The notes below the pieces were generated by a model that was not told the origin of the DNA, did no database searches, and worked only from the letters and a program-made list of their open reading frames with translations. The position numbers and the translations under genes are program-made. A stretch of 64,000 nucleotides of DNA, taken from contig NZ_CP101655.1 of NCBI RefSeq assembly GCF_028830055.1, forward strand, positions 3,417,229-3,481,228, given 5' to 3'. Shown here piece by piece: positions 1 through 10,038 of the stretch (position 1 is the stretch's first letter; each line of letters begins with the position of its first letter). This DNA is from Pseudomonas serboccidentalis (GTDB lineage: Bacteria > Pseudomonadota > Gammaproteobacteria > Pseudomonadales > Pseudomonadaceae).

Positions 1-465
1 CTTGTGCATGCGCGCCAGGTTTTGCGCCAGGTCTTTGAGGACGCGTTCATAGACGGCTTCGCCGTATTGGGCACGACCGCCAGCGGCTTCCCATTTTTCG
101 AGTTCGTCGAAACCGTCCAGCGACTTGGTCACCAGCAGGGCACGCCATTTGTATTGCGGATCAGGCTGCGCTCCGCAGAACACGATTTGCGGTACACGCA
201 CGCCGAGCCGGCTGACGCCGGTCAGGGCATCCAGCTCACGCAATACCGTCGGGCGGCCGAAAGGATGCAGCCAGCTGCGATAGATATGTCCGGTCTGGCG
301 CTTGGCATACAGTAACTGGCCGTCACGGCCCATGACTCGTTGCACACCACTTTCCCCGCCACGGCGTACATTGGGTTCTTCCACCCATTCACCGCGCTGG
401 TTCCAGTAGTAGTCGAAGCGATCCTGGGGAGCGACTTCCGTTTCTGCTGCTATTTGCACCGCCAT
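1..465 (-). CDS. LPS core kinase, InaA/WapQ-like (partial, cut at window start)
   Basis: The reverse strand encodes 155 residues from an ATG at 465, open to the window edge, so the C-terminal part is missing. The N-terminal half looks like the InaA/Kdo-kinase (WaaP-like) family, which phosphorylates sugars of the lipopolysaccharide inner core. Visible features are a lysine in a YAKRQ context (a plausible ATP-binding strand) and the segment HIYRSWLHPFGRP typical of InaA-like proteins. The start has an AGAGG ribosome site and lies 4 bases after the stop of the methyltransferase gene, so it is translated as part of the colR-colS-methyltransferase-kinase operon. In P. fluorescens and P. putida the kinase in this position has been called wapQ or inaA. 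The family is fairly certain, the exact sugar substrate is inferred. Confidence 0.8.
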   Translation of the reverse strand, partial: MAVQIAAETEVAPQDRFDYYWNQRGEWVEEPNVRRGGESGVQRVMGRDGQLLYAKRQTGHIYRSWLHPFGRPTVLRELDALTGVSRLGVRVPQIVFCGAQPDPQYKWRALLVTKSLDGFDELEKWEAAGGRAQYGEAVYERVLKDLAQNLARMHK

Positions 466-469
466 CCTG

Positions 470-1144
470 TTACCTCTTGCGTAATACGTAAACCCGCCAC
501 ATGGCATAGAGCGGAATAAAGTCCAGTTGTTCCTGAATGCGAAAACCTGCCTCTTCGAATTCCTTTTCCACTGTCACAGCCGGTAACACAAATCGGTTCT
601 GGTAACCTTCCTGCCCACGACGCTTCTCGGCGCGTTTGCGTTTCCAGGCCTTGAAATTACCGTCTACCCACAACGAAATGATGACGCTGTCGCGGGTGAC
701 ACGCTCGAATTCGCGCAAAATCGCCCGCCGATGCTCGGCGTCACCGATGTGGTGCAGCAATCGCATGCAGAAAATGCTGTCGACGGCGTTATCTGGCAGG
801 GCAATGTCGAACGCTGACGTGTGCAAAGGTTGTACCCGTTTCACCACGTCGGCCGGTTGCGACTGCATCGCAGTCTTGATCATGGATTCGGAATTGTCCG
901 CGCCAATGATCACCCGGTTGGGCTTTTCCGCCAGTAACGGCCAGAAACGCCCTGCTCCGCACGGCAGATCCAGAACCAACCCCGGCTCGCCGGCCAGTGT
1001 CAGGGCCTTGCGGGCCAACTGCTCGTCCCGCCAGTGAGACAACCGACGACCGAGACCGTCCTGATGCTTGCGCAAATATTTTTGCGCATGCTGGTCATCA
1101 TACTTTTCGGAAAAATCGAGCTTGATCGGTCTGCTCATTATCAC
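470..1144 (-). CDS. class I SAM-dependent methyltransferase downstream of colRS
   Basis: A 224-residue protein with a Rossmann-type methyltransferase fold. Motif I is VLDLPCGAGRFWPLL at about residues 57-71, an acidic ribose-binding segment IGADNSESM follows, and a motif IV-like FCMRLLHHI comes later. The C-terminus is basic (KAWKRKRAEKRR). Translation may begin at the third codon (a second ATG, MSRPIK). It lies between colS and the LPS kinase, the same place as the orf222/warA gene described downstream of colRS in other Pseudomonas. That suggests a role in the cell surface or LPS. The substrate cannot be read from the sequence. Confidence 0.85.
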   Translation of the reverse strand: MIMSRPIKLDFSEKYDDQHAQKYLRKHQDGLGRRLSHWRDEQLARKALTLAGEPGLVLDLPCGAGRFWPLLAEKPNRVIIGADNSESMIKTAMQSQPADVVKRVQPLHTSAFDIALPDNAVDSIFCMRLLHHIGDAEHRRAILREFERVTRDSVIISLWVDGNFKAWKRKRAEKRRGQEGYQNRFVLPAVTVEKEFEEAGFRIQEQLDFIPLYAMWRVYVLRKR

Positions 1145-1289
1145 GGCTCCTGAATTACTGATACCCCTACCATAGGTAGCGGTATGTCAGCGTCAGGTCG
1201 TCACTTTGTGAAAAATACGTCAGGTAAACCAACAAACTATTACAGGGTTTTACAAGGAGAAAGCAATAGCGCGGGGCCATCAATGGGGC

Positions 1290-2564
1290 TCAGCGCAGCC
1301 CCAGCGTCACCTCGAAGCGGCAACCATTGGGCTCCATGGTGCTCAACGTCACCTCCCAGCCCTGGTTCTCGCAGATCCGCTGCACCAGCGACAAGCCCAG
1401 CCCAAGGCCTTCGCCGCGCTTTTCACTGCCGCGCACAAAGGGTTGGAACATGGCTTCGCGTTTTTCCTCGGGAATGCCGACGCCCGAATCCTCGACGACA
1501 AACCCGTTGTGGTTGAGTGTCAGGCGAATGAATCCCTGCTCGGTGTAGTGGCAGGCATTGCGCAGCAGATTGCCCATCACGGCGCCAAGCAGAGTGGCAT
1601 TGAAGCAGGTGGCCGGCGGGTTGCCCGGCTCGAACATCAGACGCAGCCCTTTGGACTCGATCGGTTCGCGCCAGATACTCAACAGGCCATCGGCCACTTG
1701 AGTGAGGTTCTGCTGCGGCGCGGAACCGGCGTCTTCACGCTGGGCGCGGGCGAGCATCAGGAAGGTCTGCACCAGCTCGCGCATTTCCTCGCTGGCGCGG
1801 GCGATACGCTCGACCTGGGCCCGGCCACGCTGATCCAGCCCCGGGTTTTCCAAAAGTAATTCGCAGGAACTGGCCAACACCATCAACGGCGTGCGCAGTT
1901 CGTGGCTGACGTCGCTGGTGAACAACCGCTCGCGGGTCAGCGCCTGACGCAGACGCCCGAGCGTGGCATCGAACGCCACCGCCAGTTCGCCGACTTCGTC
2001 AGCCGCGTAATCCGGAGCCAGCGGTGGTGCCAGGCCGAGCAGTTGATCGCGGTGACGCACTTGCCGCGCCAGTCGCACCACTGGCGCCATGACCTTGCGC
2101 GCCAACACCCAGCCGAGGAACACCGCCAGCGCCAGACTGAGCACGAAGCCCACCAGCACCACGGCGAACAGCACGCGTTCGCGCTCCTCGAAATCGCTTT
2201 GATCCTGCAGCAGCACGTAGCGGCGACCATCGACGATCTCGACCATCGCGTGATACGACAGCTGTTCGCGGAAGACTTCGTGGAACCCCGCATCGAGGTG
2301 GCGCAGATCCTTGGGCAGCTCGAAATCACCCGGGCCGCCACTGAAATAGAACAACTGGTCCGGTTCCGGGCGATGGCTCCAGTCCGACACGCTGTCCATC
2401 AGCAGCAGACGTTGCAGATCGCCGCCCAGCCCTGCCGAAATCAGTTTTTCCTCCACCAGGTGCACGGTCGCCACAATGCCCATGGCGAAGGCGCCGGCCA
2501 CCAGCGCACTCATCAGCGCAAAGGCGATGATGATCCGCTGCGAAAGGCTTTGCTTAAACTCCAT
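1290..2564 (-). CDS. colS: sensor histidine kinase ColS
   Basis: Membrane sensor kinase of 424 residues. It has a transmembrane helix at about 12-34, a periplasmic sensor domain at 35-130, a second helix at about 132-155, a HAMP linker, a HisKA domain with the phospho-acceptor His in SHELRTP (His221), and an HATPase domain with N (NLLRNACHY), G1 (DSGVGI) and G2 (GLGLGLSL) boxes. The periplasmic part contains H35, E38, H95, H105 and an ExxE pair at 126/129, the kinds of residues reported to bind zinc or iron in ColS. The ATG at 2564 overlaps the end of colR by 11 bases. An earlier in-frame start at 2594 would lie inside colR and is less likely. ColRS protects the envelope against metal and membrane stress in pseudomonads. 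Confidence 0.92.
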   Translation of the reverse strand: MEFKQSLSQRIIIAFALMSALVAGAFAMGIVATVHLVEEKLISAGLGGDLQRLLLMDSVSDWSHRPEPDQLFYFSGGPGDFELPKDLRHLDAGFHEVFREQLSYHAMVEIVDGRRYVLLQDQSDFEERERVLFAVVLVGFVLSLALAVFLGWVLARKVMAPVVRLARQVRHRDQLLGLAPPLAPDYAADEVGELAVAFDATLGRLRQALTRERLFTSDVSHELRTPLMVLASSCELLLENPGLDQRGRAQVERIARASEEMRELVQTFLMLARAQREDAGSAPQQNLTQVADGLLSIWREPIESKGLRLMFEPGNPPATCFNATLLGAVMGNLLRNACHYTEQGFIRLTLNHNGFVVEDSGVGIPEEKREAMFQPFVRGSEKRGEGLGLGLSLVQRICENQGWEVTLSTMEPNGCRFEVTLGLR

Positions 2565-3237
2565 CACGCCCCTCGGCCAGGCGGTAACCCACACCGTGCA
2601 CGGTTTGCAGCAACGGTTTGGCGAAGGGCTTGTCGATCACCTGACGCAATTGGTGGACATGGCTGCGCAAGCTGTCGCTGTCCGGGCAGTCATCGCCCCA
2701 CAGCGCTTCTTCGAGGATTTCCCGACGCAGCACGTGCGGGCTCTTCTGCATCAACACCGCCAGCAGTTTCAGGCCGACCGGGTTGAGCTTGAGCAGCTTG
2801 CCCTCGCGGGTCACTTCGAGGGTATCGAGGTCGTAGGTCAGGTCGCCGACCTGCAGCGCACGGCGTCCGCCGCCCTGGGTGCGGCGCATGACCGCCTCGA
2901 CCCGCGCCGCCAGCTCGGACAGCGCAAACGGTTTGACCAGGTAATCGTCGGCCCCGGACTTGAAGCCCTGCAGGCGGTCGTCCAGTTGATCGCGGGCGGT
3001 GAGCATGATCACCGGTGTGTCGCGCCGGGCGTCTTCACGCAGGCGCTTGCACAGGGTGTAGCCATCGATCCCCGGCAGCATGATGTCGAGCACGATCAGG
3101 TCGTAATGCTCGGTGGCAGCCAAATGCAGGCCCGACAAGCCGTCCTGGGCGCAATCGACGGTATAGCCTTTGAGCCCCAGGTAATCGGCCAGGTTGGCCA
3201 GGATATCGCGGTTGTCTTCGACCAATAGAATTCGCAT
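2554..3237 (-). CDS. colR: response regulator ColR
   Basis: OmpR/PhoB-type response regulator of 227 residues. The receiver domain (1-115) has the acidic pair E8-D9, phospho-acceptor D51 in LIVLDIMLPG, and the TAR and KPF switch residues. A C-terminal winged-helix DNA-binding domain covers about 125-220. There are two ATGs six bases apart. The GGAGG ribosome site sits 2 bases from the first and 7 from the second, so the second (3237, protein MRILLVEDN) is chosen. It is the first gene of the colR-colS-methyltransferase-kinase operon. The sequence is very close to what I remember of P. putida and P. fluorescens ColR. Confidence 0.93.
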   Translation of the reverse strand: MRILLVEDNRDILANLADYLGLKGYTVDCAQDGLSGLHLAATEHYDLIVLDIMLPGIDGYTLCKRLREDARRDTPVIMLTARDQLDDRLQGFKSGADDYLVKPFALSELAARVEAVMRRTQGGGRRALQVGDLTYDLDTLEVTREGKLLKLNPVGLKLLAVLMQKSPHVLRREILEEALWGDDCPDSDSLRSHVHQLRQVIDKPFAKPLLQTVHGVGYRLAEGRDGV

Positions 3238-3440
3238 TGGCATTTCCTCCGTACACAGTTACGGCCGTCTTGGCCCGCGCAGCTTAAGGCCAACGCCGGT
3301 TCAGGGCTAGCGCTGGCATGCGCGCACATCCATTTGCACAGCCAAATTAGATGTTTAACAAAGTTTTCACTATCGATTCACAACCTGACTACAGTGGCGC
3401 CGCGACACTCGCGCGCCATTGATATAAGGAAAACGAGACA

Positions 3441-5387
3441 ATGGACTCTTTCAAGACCGCGCCTATGCGCTTTCTGCTGCTGATCACCGGCGCCTGGCTG
3501 GTCATTTTTCTCCTGACCCGAGCGGTCTTGCTGCTGACTCACCTGGATGAGGCCGGTGGCTTCGCCCTTTCCGTGTTTGGCATCGGCGCGCTGTATGACC
3601 TGGGGTTCCTTGCTTACGCGGCGCTGCCGATGGGCTTGTACCTGTTGCTCTGCCCGCCGGGCCTGTGGCGTCGTCGCGGGCATCGCGGGTTCCTGCGCGT
3701 CCTGCTGACGATCAGCCTGTTCGCCATGCTGTTCGTGGCGGTGGCCGAATGGCTGTTCTGGGACGAGTTCGGCGTGCGCTTCAACTTCATCGCCGTCGAT
3801 TACCTGGTGTATTCCGACGAGGTGTTGAACAACGTCCTCGAGTCGTATCCGATCGGCAAACTGCTGAGCCTCCTCGCGGTACTGGCTGTGGTGATCAGTT
3901 TTGCCCTGCGCAAGCCGTTCAATGCCGCCATGAATGCCCCGCTGCCACCGCTGCGCGGACGCCTGCTCAGCGCATTGGGCCTGCTGATCGTCGCGGGGCT
4001 GAGCCTGCAACTGCTCAGCCAGGACGCCCCGCGCGCCCAGGGCGGCAACGCTTACCAGAACGAACTGGCCAGCAACGGGCCATACCAGTTCTTCGCCGCG
4101 TTCCGTAACAATGAACTGGACTACACCCAGTTCTACAAAAGCCTGCCTGCGGAAAAAGTCGCTGGTGAGATCCGTGCCGAGCTGAGTGAAAGCAACGCCC
4201 GCTTCATCGGCCAGGACCCGCAGGATATTCGCCGGATGATCGACAATCCCGGCACTGCGCGCAAACCGAACATTGTGCTGGTGACCATCGAAAGCCTGAG
4301 CGCCAAGTACCTGGGCAGCAACGGCGACGGTCGCAACCTGACGCCGAACCTCGACGCCTTGCGCAAGCAAAGCCTGTACTTCAATAACTTCTATGCCACT
4401 GGCACCCGCACCGACCGCGGTCTGGAAGCCATCACCCTGGCCATCCCGCCGACGCCGGGGCGCTCGATCGTCAAGCGCATCGGCCGTGAAAGCGGTTTCG
4501 CCAGCCTTGGCCAACAGCTGAGCGCCGTGGGTTACGACAGTGTGTTCGTCTACGGCGGGCGCGGTTACTTCGACAACATGAACGCGTTCTTCAGCGGCAA
4601 CGGTTATCGCGTCGTCGATCAGAGCAGCGTCGATGAAGCCGAAATCCACTTCAAGAACGCCTGGGGCATGGCTGACGAGGATCTGTATCGCCAGACCCTG
4701 AAGCTGGCGGATGCCGATTACGCCAAGCAGCAACCGTTTTTGCTGCAGTTGATGACCACGTCCAACCATCGTCCTTACACCTATCCGGACAACCGGATCG
4801 ACATCAAGTCCGGCAACGGTCGTGATGGTGCAGTGAAGTACACCGACTATGCGATTGGACAGTTCCTCGAGCAGGCGCGGCAGAAACCGTGGTTCGACAA
4901 CACGATCTTCATTTTCGTCGCCGACCACACCGCCGGCAGCGCCGGCAAAGAAGACTTGCCGATCGCCAACTATCAGATCCCGCTATTCATCTACGCGCCG
5001 AAAATGATCGAGGCACGCGAGAGCGCGCAACTGGCCAGCCAGATCGACCTGGCCCCGACGCTGCTGGGCTTGCTGAACCTGGATTACACCTCGACGTTCT
5101 TCGGCCGCAACCTGTTGCAGGACAACCCGCTGCCACCGCGCGTGGTGGTCGGCAACTACCAGCATCTGGGTCTGTTCGATGGCAAGGATCTGGCCATCCT
5201 CAGTCCGCGCCAGGGCTTGCGTCGGCATGACGATGCGCTGACCGAAAGCCGCGAGTCGCGAGTCACCAGCGACGACCCGCTGATCACCCGTGCGATCACC
5301 TACTACCAGACCGCCAGTTATGGCTTCAAACAGCAGTTGTTGAGCTGGAAAACCCCCGGCAACGCTGCGCAAGTCAGCGACCGTTAA
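3441..5387 (+). CDS. LTA synthase-like membrane sulfatase/phosphotransferase
   Basis: A 648-residue inner-membrane protein. Five or so hydrophobic helices lie in residues 10-190 and a large periplasmic alkaline-phosphatase-superfamily (sulfatase) domain covers about 275-600. Catalytic signatures are PNIVLVTIESLSAKYLG (metal site), ATGTRTDRGLEA with the likely nucleophile Thr near 322-324, and FIFVADHTAG (metal site). Relatives include LtaS and periplasmic phosphoethanolamine or phosphoglycerol transferases. The length and layout fit. The acceptor in this Gram-negative host (LPS, periplasmic glucan or phospholipid) is not known. It has an AAGGAAA ribosome site and is followed directly by a strong terminator, so it is probably transcribed alone, divergently from colR. 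Confidence 0.85.
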   Translation: MDSFKTAPMRFLLLITGAWLVIFLLTRAVLLLTHLDEAGGFALSVFGIGALYDLGFLAYAALPMGLYLLLCPPGLWRRRGHRGFLRVLLTISLFAMLFVAVAEWLFWDEFGVRFNFIAVDYLVYSDEVLNNVLESYPIGKLLSLLAVLAVVISFALRKPFNAAMNAPLPPLRGRLLSALGLLIVAGLSLQLLSQDAPRAQGGNAYQNELASNGPYQFFAAFRNNELDYTQFYKSLPAEKVAGEIRAELSESNARFIGQDPQDIRRMIDNPGTARKPNIVLVTIESLSAKYLGSNGDGRNLTPNLDALRKQSLYFNNFYATGTRTDRGLEAITLAIPPTPGRSIVKRIGRESGFASLGQQLSAVGYDSVFVYGGRGYFDNMNAFFSGNGYRVVDQSSVDEAEIHFKNAWGMADEDLYRQTLKLADADYAKQQPFLLQLMTTSNHRPYTYPDNRIDIKSGNGRDGAVKYTDYAIGQFLEQARQKPWFDNTIFIFVADHTAGSAGKEDLPIANYQIPLFIYAPKMIEARESAQLASQIDLAPTLLGLLNLDYTSTFFGRNLLQDNPLPPRVVVGNYQHLGLFDGKDLAILSPRQGLRRHDDALTESRESRVTSDDPLITRAITYYQTASYGFKQQLLSWKTPGNAAQVSDR

Positions 5388-5390
5388 CAG

Positions 5391-5427
5391 AAACGCCCCG
5401 GGCTGATGCACCGGGGCGTTTTCCTTT
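5391..5427 (+). terminator. rho-independent terminator after the sulfatase gene
   Basis: A perfect GC-rich stem (AACGCCCCGG paired with CCGGGGCGTT) around a 9-base loop, followed by TTTTCCTTT. It begins 4 bases after the stop codon of the sulfatase gene. Confidence 0.9.
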
Positions 5428-5442
5428 ATTCAGGATTGGCTC

Positions 5443-6186
5443 ATGTCATCATCCGCTGTACATCCCTCTTCCCGCCCCCTCAATTTGCGGTTTTGCCTGG
5501 GCATTCCTGCTGCGGCGGCGATCATTCTGGTGCTGCTGGAACTGACCGATCTGGACATGGCTCTGGCCCGAGTGTTTTATGATCCGGTCGCTGGCGATTT
5601 CATCGGGCGCTACAGCTTCTTCCTTGAGGACATCCTTCATGATCGCGCCAAAGAAGCGGTGATCGTATTTTCGGTGTTGGCCATACTCGGCTTCATCGGG
5701 GCGTTTTTTCTGCAACGGCTCAAACCATTCAAGCGTGAACTGGGCTGCCTGGTGCTGTCACTCGGCCTCGCCACCTCATTCGTCAGCCCGCTGAAAACAG
5801 TCACCGCCGTGCAGTGCCCGTGGAGTCTGGAGCAGTTCGGCGGCCACGAAACCTACAGCAAACTGCTGGAGCCTCGCCCGCCGACCGACAAACCCGGCCG
5901 CTGCTGGCCCGGCGGCCACGCCTCCACCGGCTTCAGCCTGTTTGCGCTGTTCTTCGTGCTGCGAGACCGGCGCCCGCGCCTTGCACGCCAGGCGTTGGTC
6001 TTTGCCGTCGCACTGGGTTCGGTGTTTTCGATCAGCCGAATGATGCAGGGCGCGCATTTCTTCTCGCACAACGTGTGGACGGCGATCTTCTGCTGGCTGA
6101 TTTGCCTGGGGTCGTATTACTGGCTGCTGTATCGCCCGGCAATGAAGGCAGAGGCGGCGGTCAAGGCACAACCTGTTACTACCTGA
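5443..6186 (+). CDS. PAP2-family membrane phosphatase
   Basis: A 247-residue membrane protein with several hydrophobic helices (about 18-36, 70-90, 98-116, 163-173, 184-198, 210-228). The three PAP2 phosphatase motifs are recognisable: K118 with a following CP, PGGHAS (156-161, containing the acid/base His159), and SRMMQGAHFFSH (198-209, containing the nucleophile His). Such enzymes remove phosphate from lipid pyrophosphates, lipid A, phosphatidylglycerophosphate or undecaprenyl pyrophosphate at the periplasmic face. It follows the LTA-synthase-like gene but is separated from it by a terminator. The exact lipid substrate cannot be told. Confidence 0.85.
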   Translation: MSSSAVHPSSRPLNLRFCLGIPAAAAIILVLLELTDLDMALARVFYDPVAGDFIGRYSFFLEDILHDRAKEAVIVFSVLAILGFIGAFFLQRLKPFKRELGCLVLSLGLATSFVSPLKTVTAVQCPWSLEQFGGHETYSKLLEPRPPTDKPGRCWPGGHASTGFSLFALFFVLRDRRPRLARQALVFAVALGSVFSISRMMQGAHFFSHNVWTAIFCWLICLGSYYWLLYRPAMKAEAAVKAQPVTT

Positions 6187-6200
6187 GTGAAGTTCGAAAA

Positions 6201-6275
6201 ATCGCGCCCTTCGGCAGCGCCTACAGGCTCATCTATCTCGCACAGAGGCTGTCGAAGGCTGCGAGCTTTTGCCTT
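6201..6275. repeat. degenerate REP pair
   Basis: Two inverted, decayed copies of the GTAGGAGCTGCCG...GGCTGCGATC REP unit seen intact elsewhere in the window. The left arm reads CTTCGGCAGCGCCTACAGG and the right arm CTGTCGAAGGCTGCGAGC. Confidence 0.55.
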
Positions 6276-6294
6276 TTGATCGTTCCTGAGGCAA

Positions 6295-6333
6295 TAAAAA
6301 ACCCCGCCTGCTCATCGCAGGCGGGGTTTTTCG
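6295..6333. terminator. bidirectional terminator between the PAP2 gene and groEL
   Basis: AACCCCGCCTGC and GCAGGCGGGGTT form a perfect stem around TCATC. It is flanked by a run of A on one side and T on the other, so it can end transcription of groEL (minus strand) and of the gene from the left. Confidence 0.85.
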
Positions 6334-6352
6334 TTACAGGGGTAAGGCTGGC

Positions 6353-8011
<1,659 letters not shown>

Positions 8012-8048
8012 TTAAATACTTTGTAGTAGCGGGAAAATGAGCGGGGTA

Positions 8049-8342
8049 TCAGCCTTCCAGTACGGCGAGAATCTCGTTCTCAGCCATTACCAGCAGGTCT
8101 TCGCCGTCGACTTTCACAGTGTTGCTGCCGGAGTAAGGACCGAACACAACCTTGTCGCCGACTTTAACGGCCAGCGCACGCACTTCACCGTTTTCCAGGG
8201 TCTTGCCTGGGCCAGCAGCGACGATCACACCGTGGTTGGCTTTTTCAGCAGCCGAACCTGGCAGGACGATACCGCCAGCGGTTTTCTTTTCTTCTTCGCT
8301 GCGACGGATGACGACGCGGTCATGCAGAGGACGAAGCTTCAT
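8049..8342 (-). CDS. groS: co-chaperonin GroES
   Basis: The 97-residue 10-kDa lid of the chaperonin. It begins [14 protein letters not shown]. The mobile loop ([16 protein letters not shown], about 16-31) contains the IVL motif that contacts GroEL. A clear AGGAGA ribosome site precedes the ATG. It is first in the groES-groEL operon, with fxsA upstream on the same strand. Confidence 0.99.
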   Translation of the reverse strand: MKLRPLHDRVVIRRSEEEKKTAGGIVLPGSAAEKANHGVIVAAGPGKTLENGEVRALAVKVGDKVVFGPYSGSNTVKVDGEDLLVMAENEILAVLEG

Positions 8343-8485
8343 TGTCGATCTCTCCTAATTGTGGTTTTCATCGGCCGGTGTAGTCCCGGCGGGTTTAACA
8401 AATCCGGCCTGCGCCGGTTGCGGTTCGTCGAGCGAGCCGCGGAAGTCTGTCCGACTCAAATGTCGGAAACCTTTCGGTGACCGAT

Positions 8486-8513
8486 ACATAAGGGCGCATA
8501 AGCTTATTACAAG
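8486..8513 (-). promoter_or_regulatory. candidate heat-shock (sigma32) promoter of groESL
   Basis: On the minus strand a CTTGTAA element (8507-8513) preceded by a C-rich stretch is followed after 13 bases by CCTTATGT (8486-8493). This matches the spacing and much of the sequence of the sigma32 pattern CTTGAA-N13-CCCCAT. It would give a leader of about 140 bases before groES. Confidence 0.5.
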
Positions 8514-8561
8514 GGCGGGGGCAGAAAATTTTTCTCGATTTGCCCCTTGAATGCCGCGCAT

Positions 8562-8587
8562 AAAGAAACGGCACCCGAAGGTGCCGT
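8562..8587 (-). terminator. terminator of fxsA
   Basis: Read on the minus strand, ACGGCACC-TTCG-GGTGCCGT forms a perfect hairpin with a stable TTCG loop followed by TTCTTT. It lies 14 bases after the fxsA stop and separates fxsA from groES. Confidence 0.8.
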
Positions 8588-8600
8588 ATCGATACAGAGG

Positions 8601-9077
8601 TTACTTGCTGTCGCGATGTTCGAACTCGCCTTCGATCACATCACCTTCACGACCCAGAGGCTGGCGCGGCGCAGGACCGCCGCGCGGTTGCAGGTCATCG
8701 GCGAAGGCACGCTGACGAATCGCCTGTTCCTCGGCGCGCTGGCGCATTTTATTCGCCAGCAGACGGCGGGTGAACGGCAACAACATCACCAGACCGACCA
8801 CGTCGCTGACGAAGCCCGGCAGGATCAGCAGGCCGCCGGCCAGTGCCAGCATCAGGCCTTCAAGCATGGTTTGCGCGGGCAGTTCACCGCGATTCAGGCT
8901 TTCACGGGCACGCAGTGCCGTGGCCAGACCGGCGACGCGCAGCACGAACACGCCGAACATCGAGCCGAGAATGATCAGCAGCAGGGCCGGGAAAAACCCG
9001 ATAGCCCCTGCCACTTTGACGAATACGAACAGCTCCAGCACCGGAAACAGCAGAAAGAGCAACAAAAAAGGGCGCAT
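8601..9077 (-). CDS. fxsA: FxsA family membrane protein
   Basis: A 158-residue inner-membrane protein with three or four hydrophobic segments in residues 4-105 and a hydrophilic charged tail ending EFEHRDSK. The N-terminal FLLLFLLFPVLELFVFVKVAGAIG and the LILPGFVSDVVGLVMLLPFTRRL block are typical of FxsA (suppressor of F exclusion of phage T7). The ATG at 9077 has a GAGGAA site five bases upstream. A TTG one codon earlier is less likely. As in E. coli it lies just upstream of groESL. Confidence 0.9.
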   Translation of the reverse strand: MRPFLLLFLLFPVLELFVFVKVAGAIGFFPALLLIILGSMFGVFVLRVAGLATALRARESLNRGELPAQTMLEGLMLALAGGLLILPGFVSDVVGLVMLLPFTRRLLANKMRQRAEEQAIRQRAFADDLQPRGGPAPRQPLGREGDVIEGEFEHRDSK

Positions 9078-9142
9078 CAAAGATTCCTCAACGCAAGAAA
9101 TGCCTTGCAGTAAGCATTAGATGACGTCGCCCTTTCGTGAAT

Positions 9143-9874
9143 TCAAGCATCGGTCACCGCATTTTTTGGCCAGACCTCGGCGTGAGCCAGAGAAACCAAG
9201 GCTTCGCGCACTTGTATCGGCGTATGACAAGGCGCTTGAAACGGCAACCAGTACAGCGCCTGACCGATGCGCAGGTGCATGCCTTCGCTGTCGATCCCGG
9301 CCAGTTGCGCCGGCACGGTTTGCGGCAGGCCGGCCAGTTCCACGTAATGGGCGATGGCCTTGGCGTGGTCGCTGTTCATGTGCTCGACCATGCTGATTTC
9401 AGCCTTGCCGGCAAACGGGTTGGCCAAGGTCAGTTGATCGACCCAGTGAATCGCGCCGAAACCGCCGATGTAGCGATGACGCACGGGGTTGAGCACCCAG
9501 AAGTCAAAATCGTGGGCCTTGTGGTAGTTCTGCGAATCGGGGAAATAACGGTAATAACGCTCGGCGGCCGCTTCAATGGCGATCGGCTCTTCGAGCTTTT
9601 GCGCTTCGGCCAGGTAGGTCAGGCGACCAACGGCCTGCACGTCGTCGGCCTCACGCTCGCCCACCAGCAGCGAACATTTTGGGTCCTTCTGCAGGTTGTG
9701 AGTGTGCTGGGCGATGCGGCTGATCAGGATCAGCGGGCGGCCCTGCTCGTCCAGGCAATAGGGAACCACGGAGCCGAACGGGAAACCGGGCATCGATTTG
9801 GAGTGGGTGGACAATACGCCACGGTATTCCTTGAGAAGCAATTCTCGGGCATTCTTGGCCGCTTCAACGCTCAA
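9143..9874 (-). CDS. HugZ-like heme-utilisation / pyridoxamine phosphate oxidase-fold protein
   Basis: A 243-residue cytosolic protein with an N-terminal split-barrel flavin-binding fold ([43 protein letters not shown]) and a C-terminal DUF2470-like domain that starts near [14 protein letters not shown]. This two-domain layout matches HugZ-family proteins, some of which bind or degrade heme. The best start is a TTG at 9874 (protein beginning [12 protein letters not shown]), because an AGGAG site lies 8 bases upstream and similarity to relatives begins there. The in-frame ATG at 9952 would add 26 unconserved residues. Confidence 0.8.
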   Translation of the reverse strand: MSVEAAKNARELLLKEYRGVLSTHSKSMPGFPFGSVVPYCLDEQGRPLILISRIAQHTHNLQKDPKCSLLVGEREADDVQAVGRLTYLAEAQKLEEPIAIEAAAERYYRYFPDSQNYHKAHDFDFWVLNPVRHRYIGGFGAIHWVDQLTLANPFAGKAEISMVEHMNSDHAKAIAHYVELAGLPQTVPAQLAGIDSEGMHLRIGQALYWLPFQAPCHTPIQVREALVSLAHAEVWPKNAVTDA

Positions 9875-10038
9875 TTTATGACTCCTTATATAGAATCCGT
9901 CAAAAAAACGGACAGGCGCCTGGGGATAAGTCCCGGTCACGCCATCGGGCAATGCTCATGTGCAACCAGGCCACGTTCGGTGCAGATCGAGCGTCGTCCA
10001 CAACAAAAACCACTCAGACCGGCTATCGGGGCATGCGA

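Noticed and set aside
4..315. Open frame of about 100 residues on the plus strand at the window start
   Set aside because: It is a shadow of the InaA/WapQ-like gene on the minus strand, whose codon pattern and family motifs are convincing.
3378..4928. 516-codon open frame antisense to the sulfatase gene
   Set aside because: Composition is unnatural (His/Gln/Arg-rich) and it lies wholly under a gene with clear catalytic motifs.
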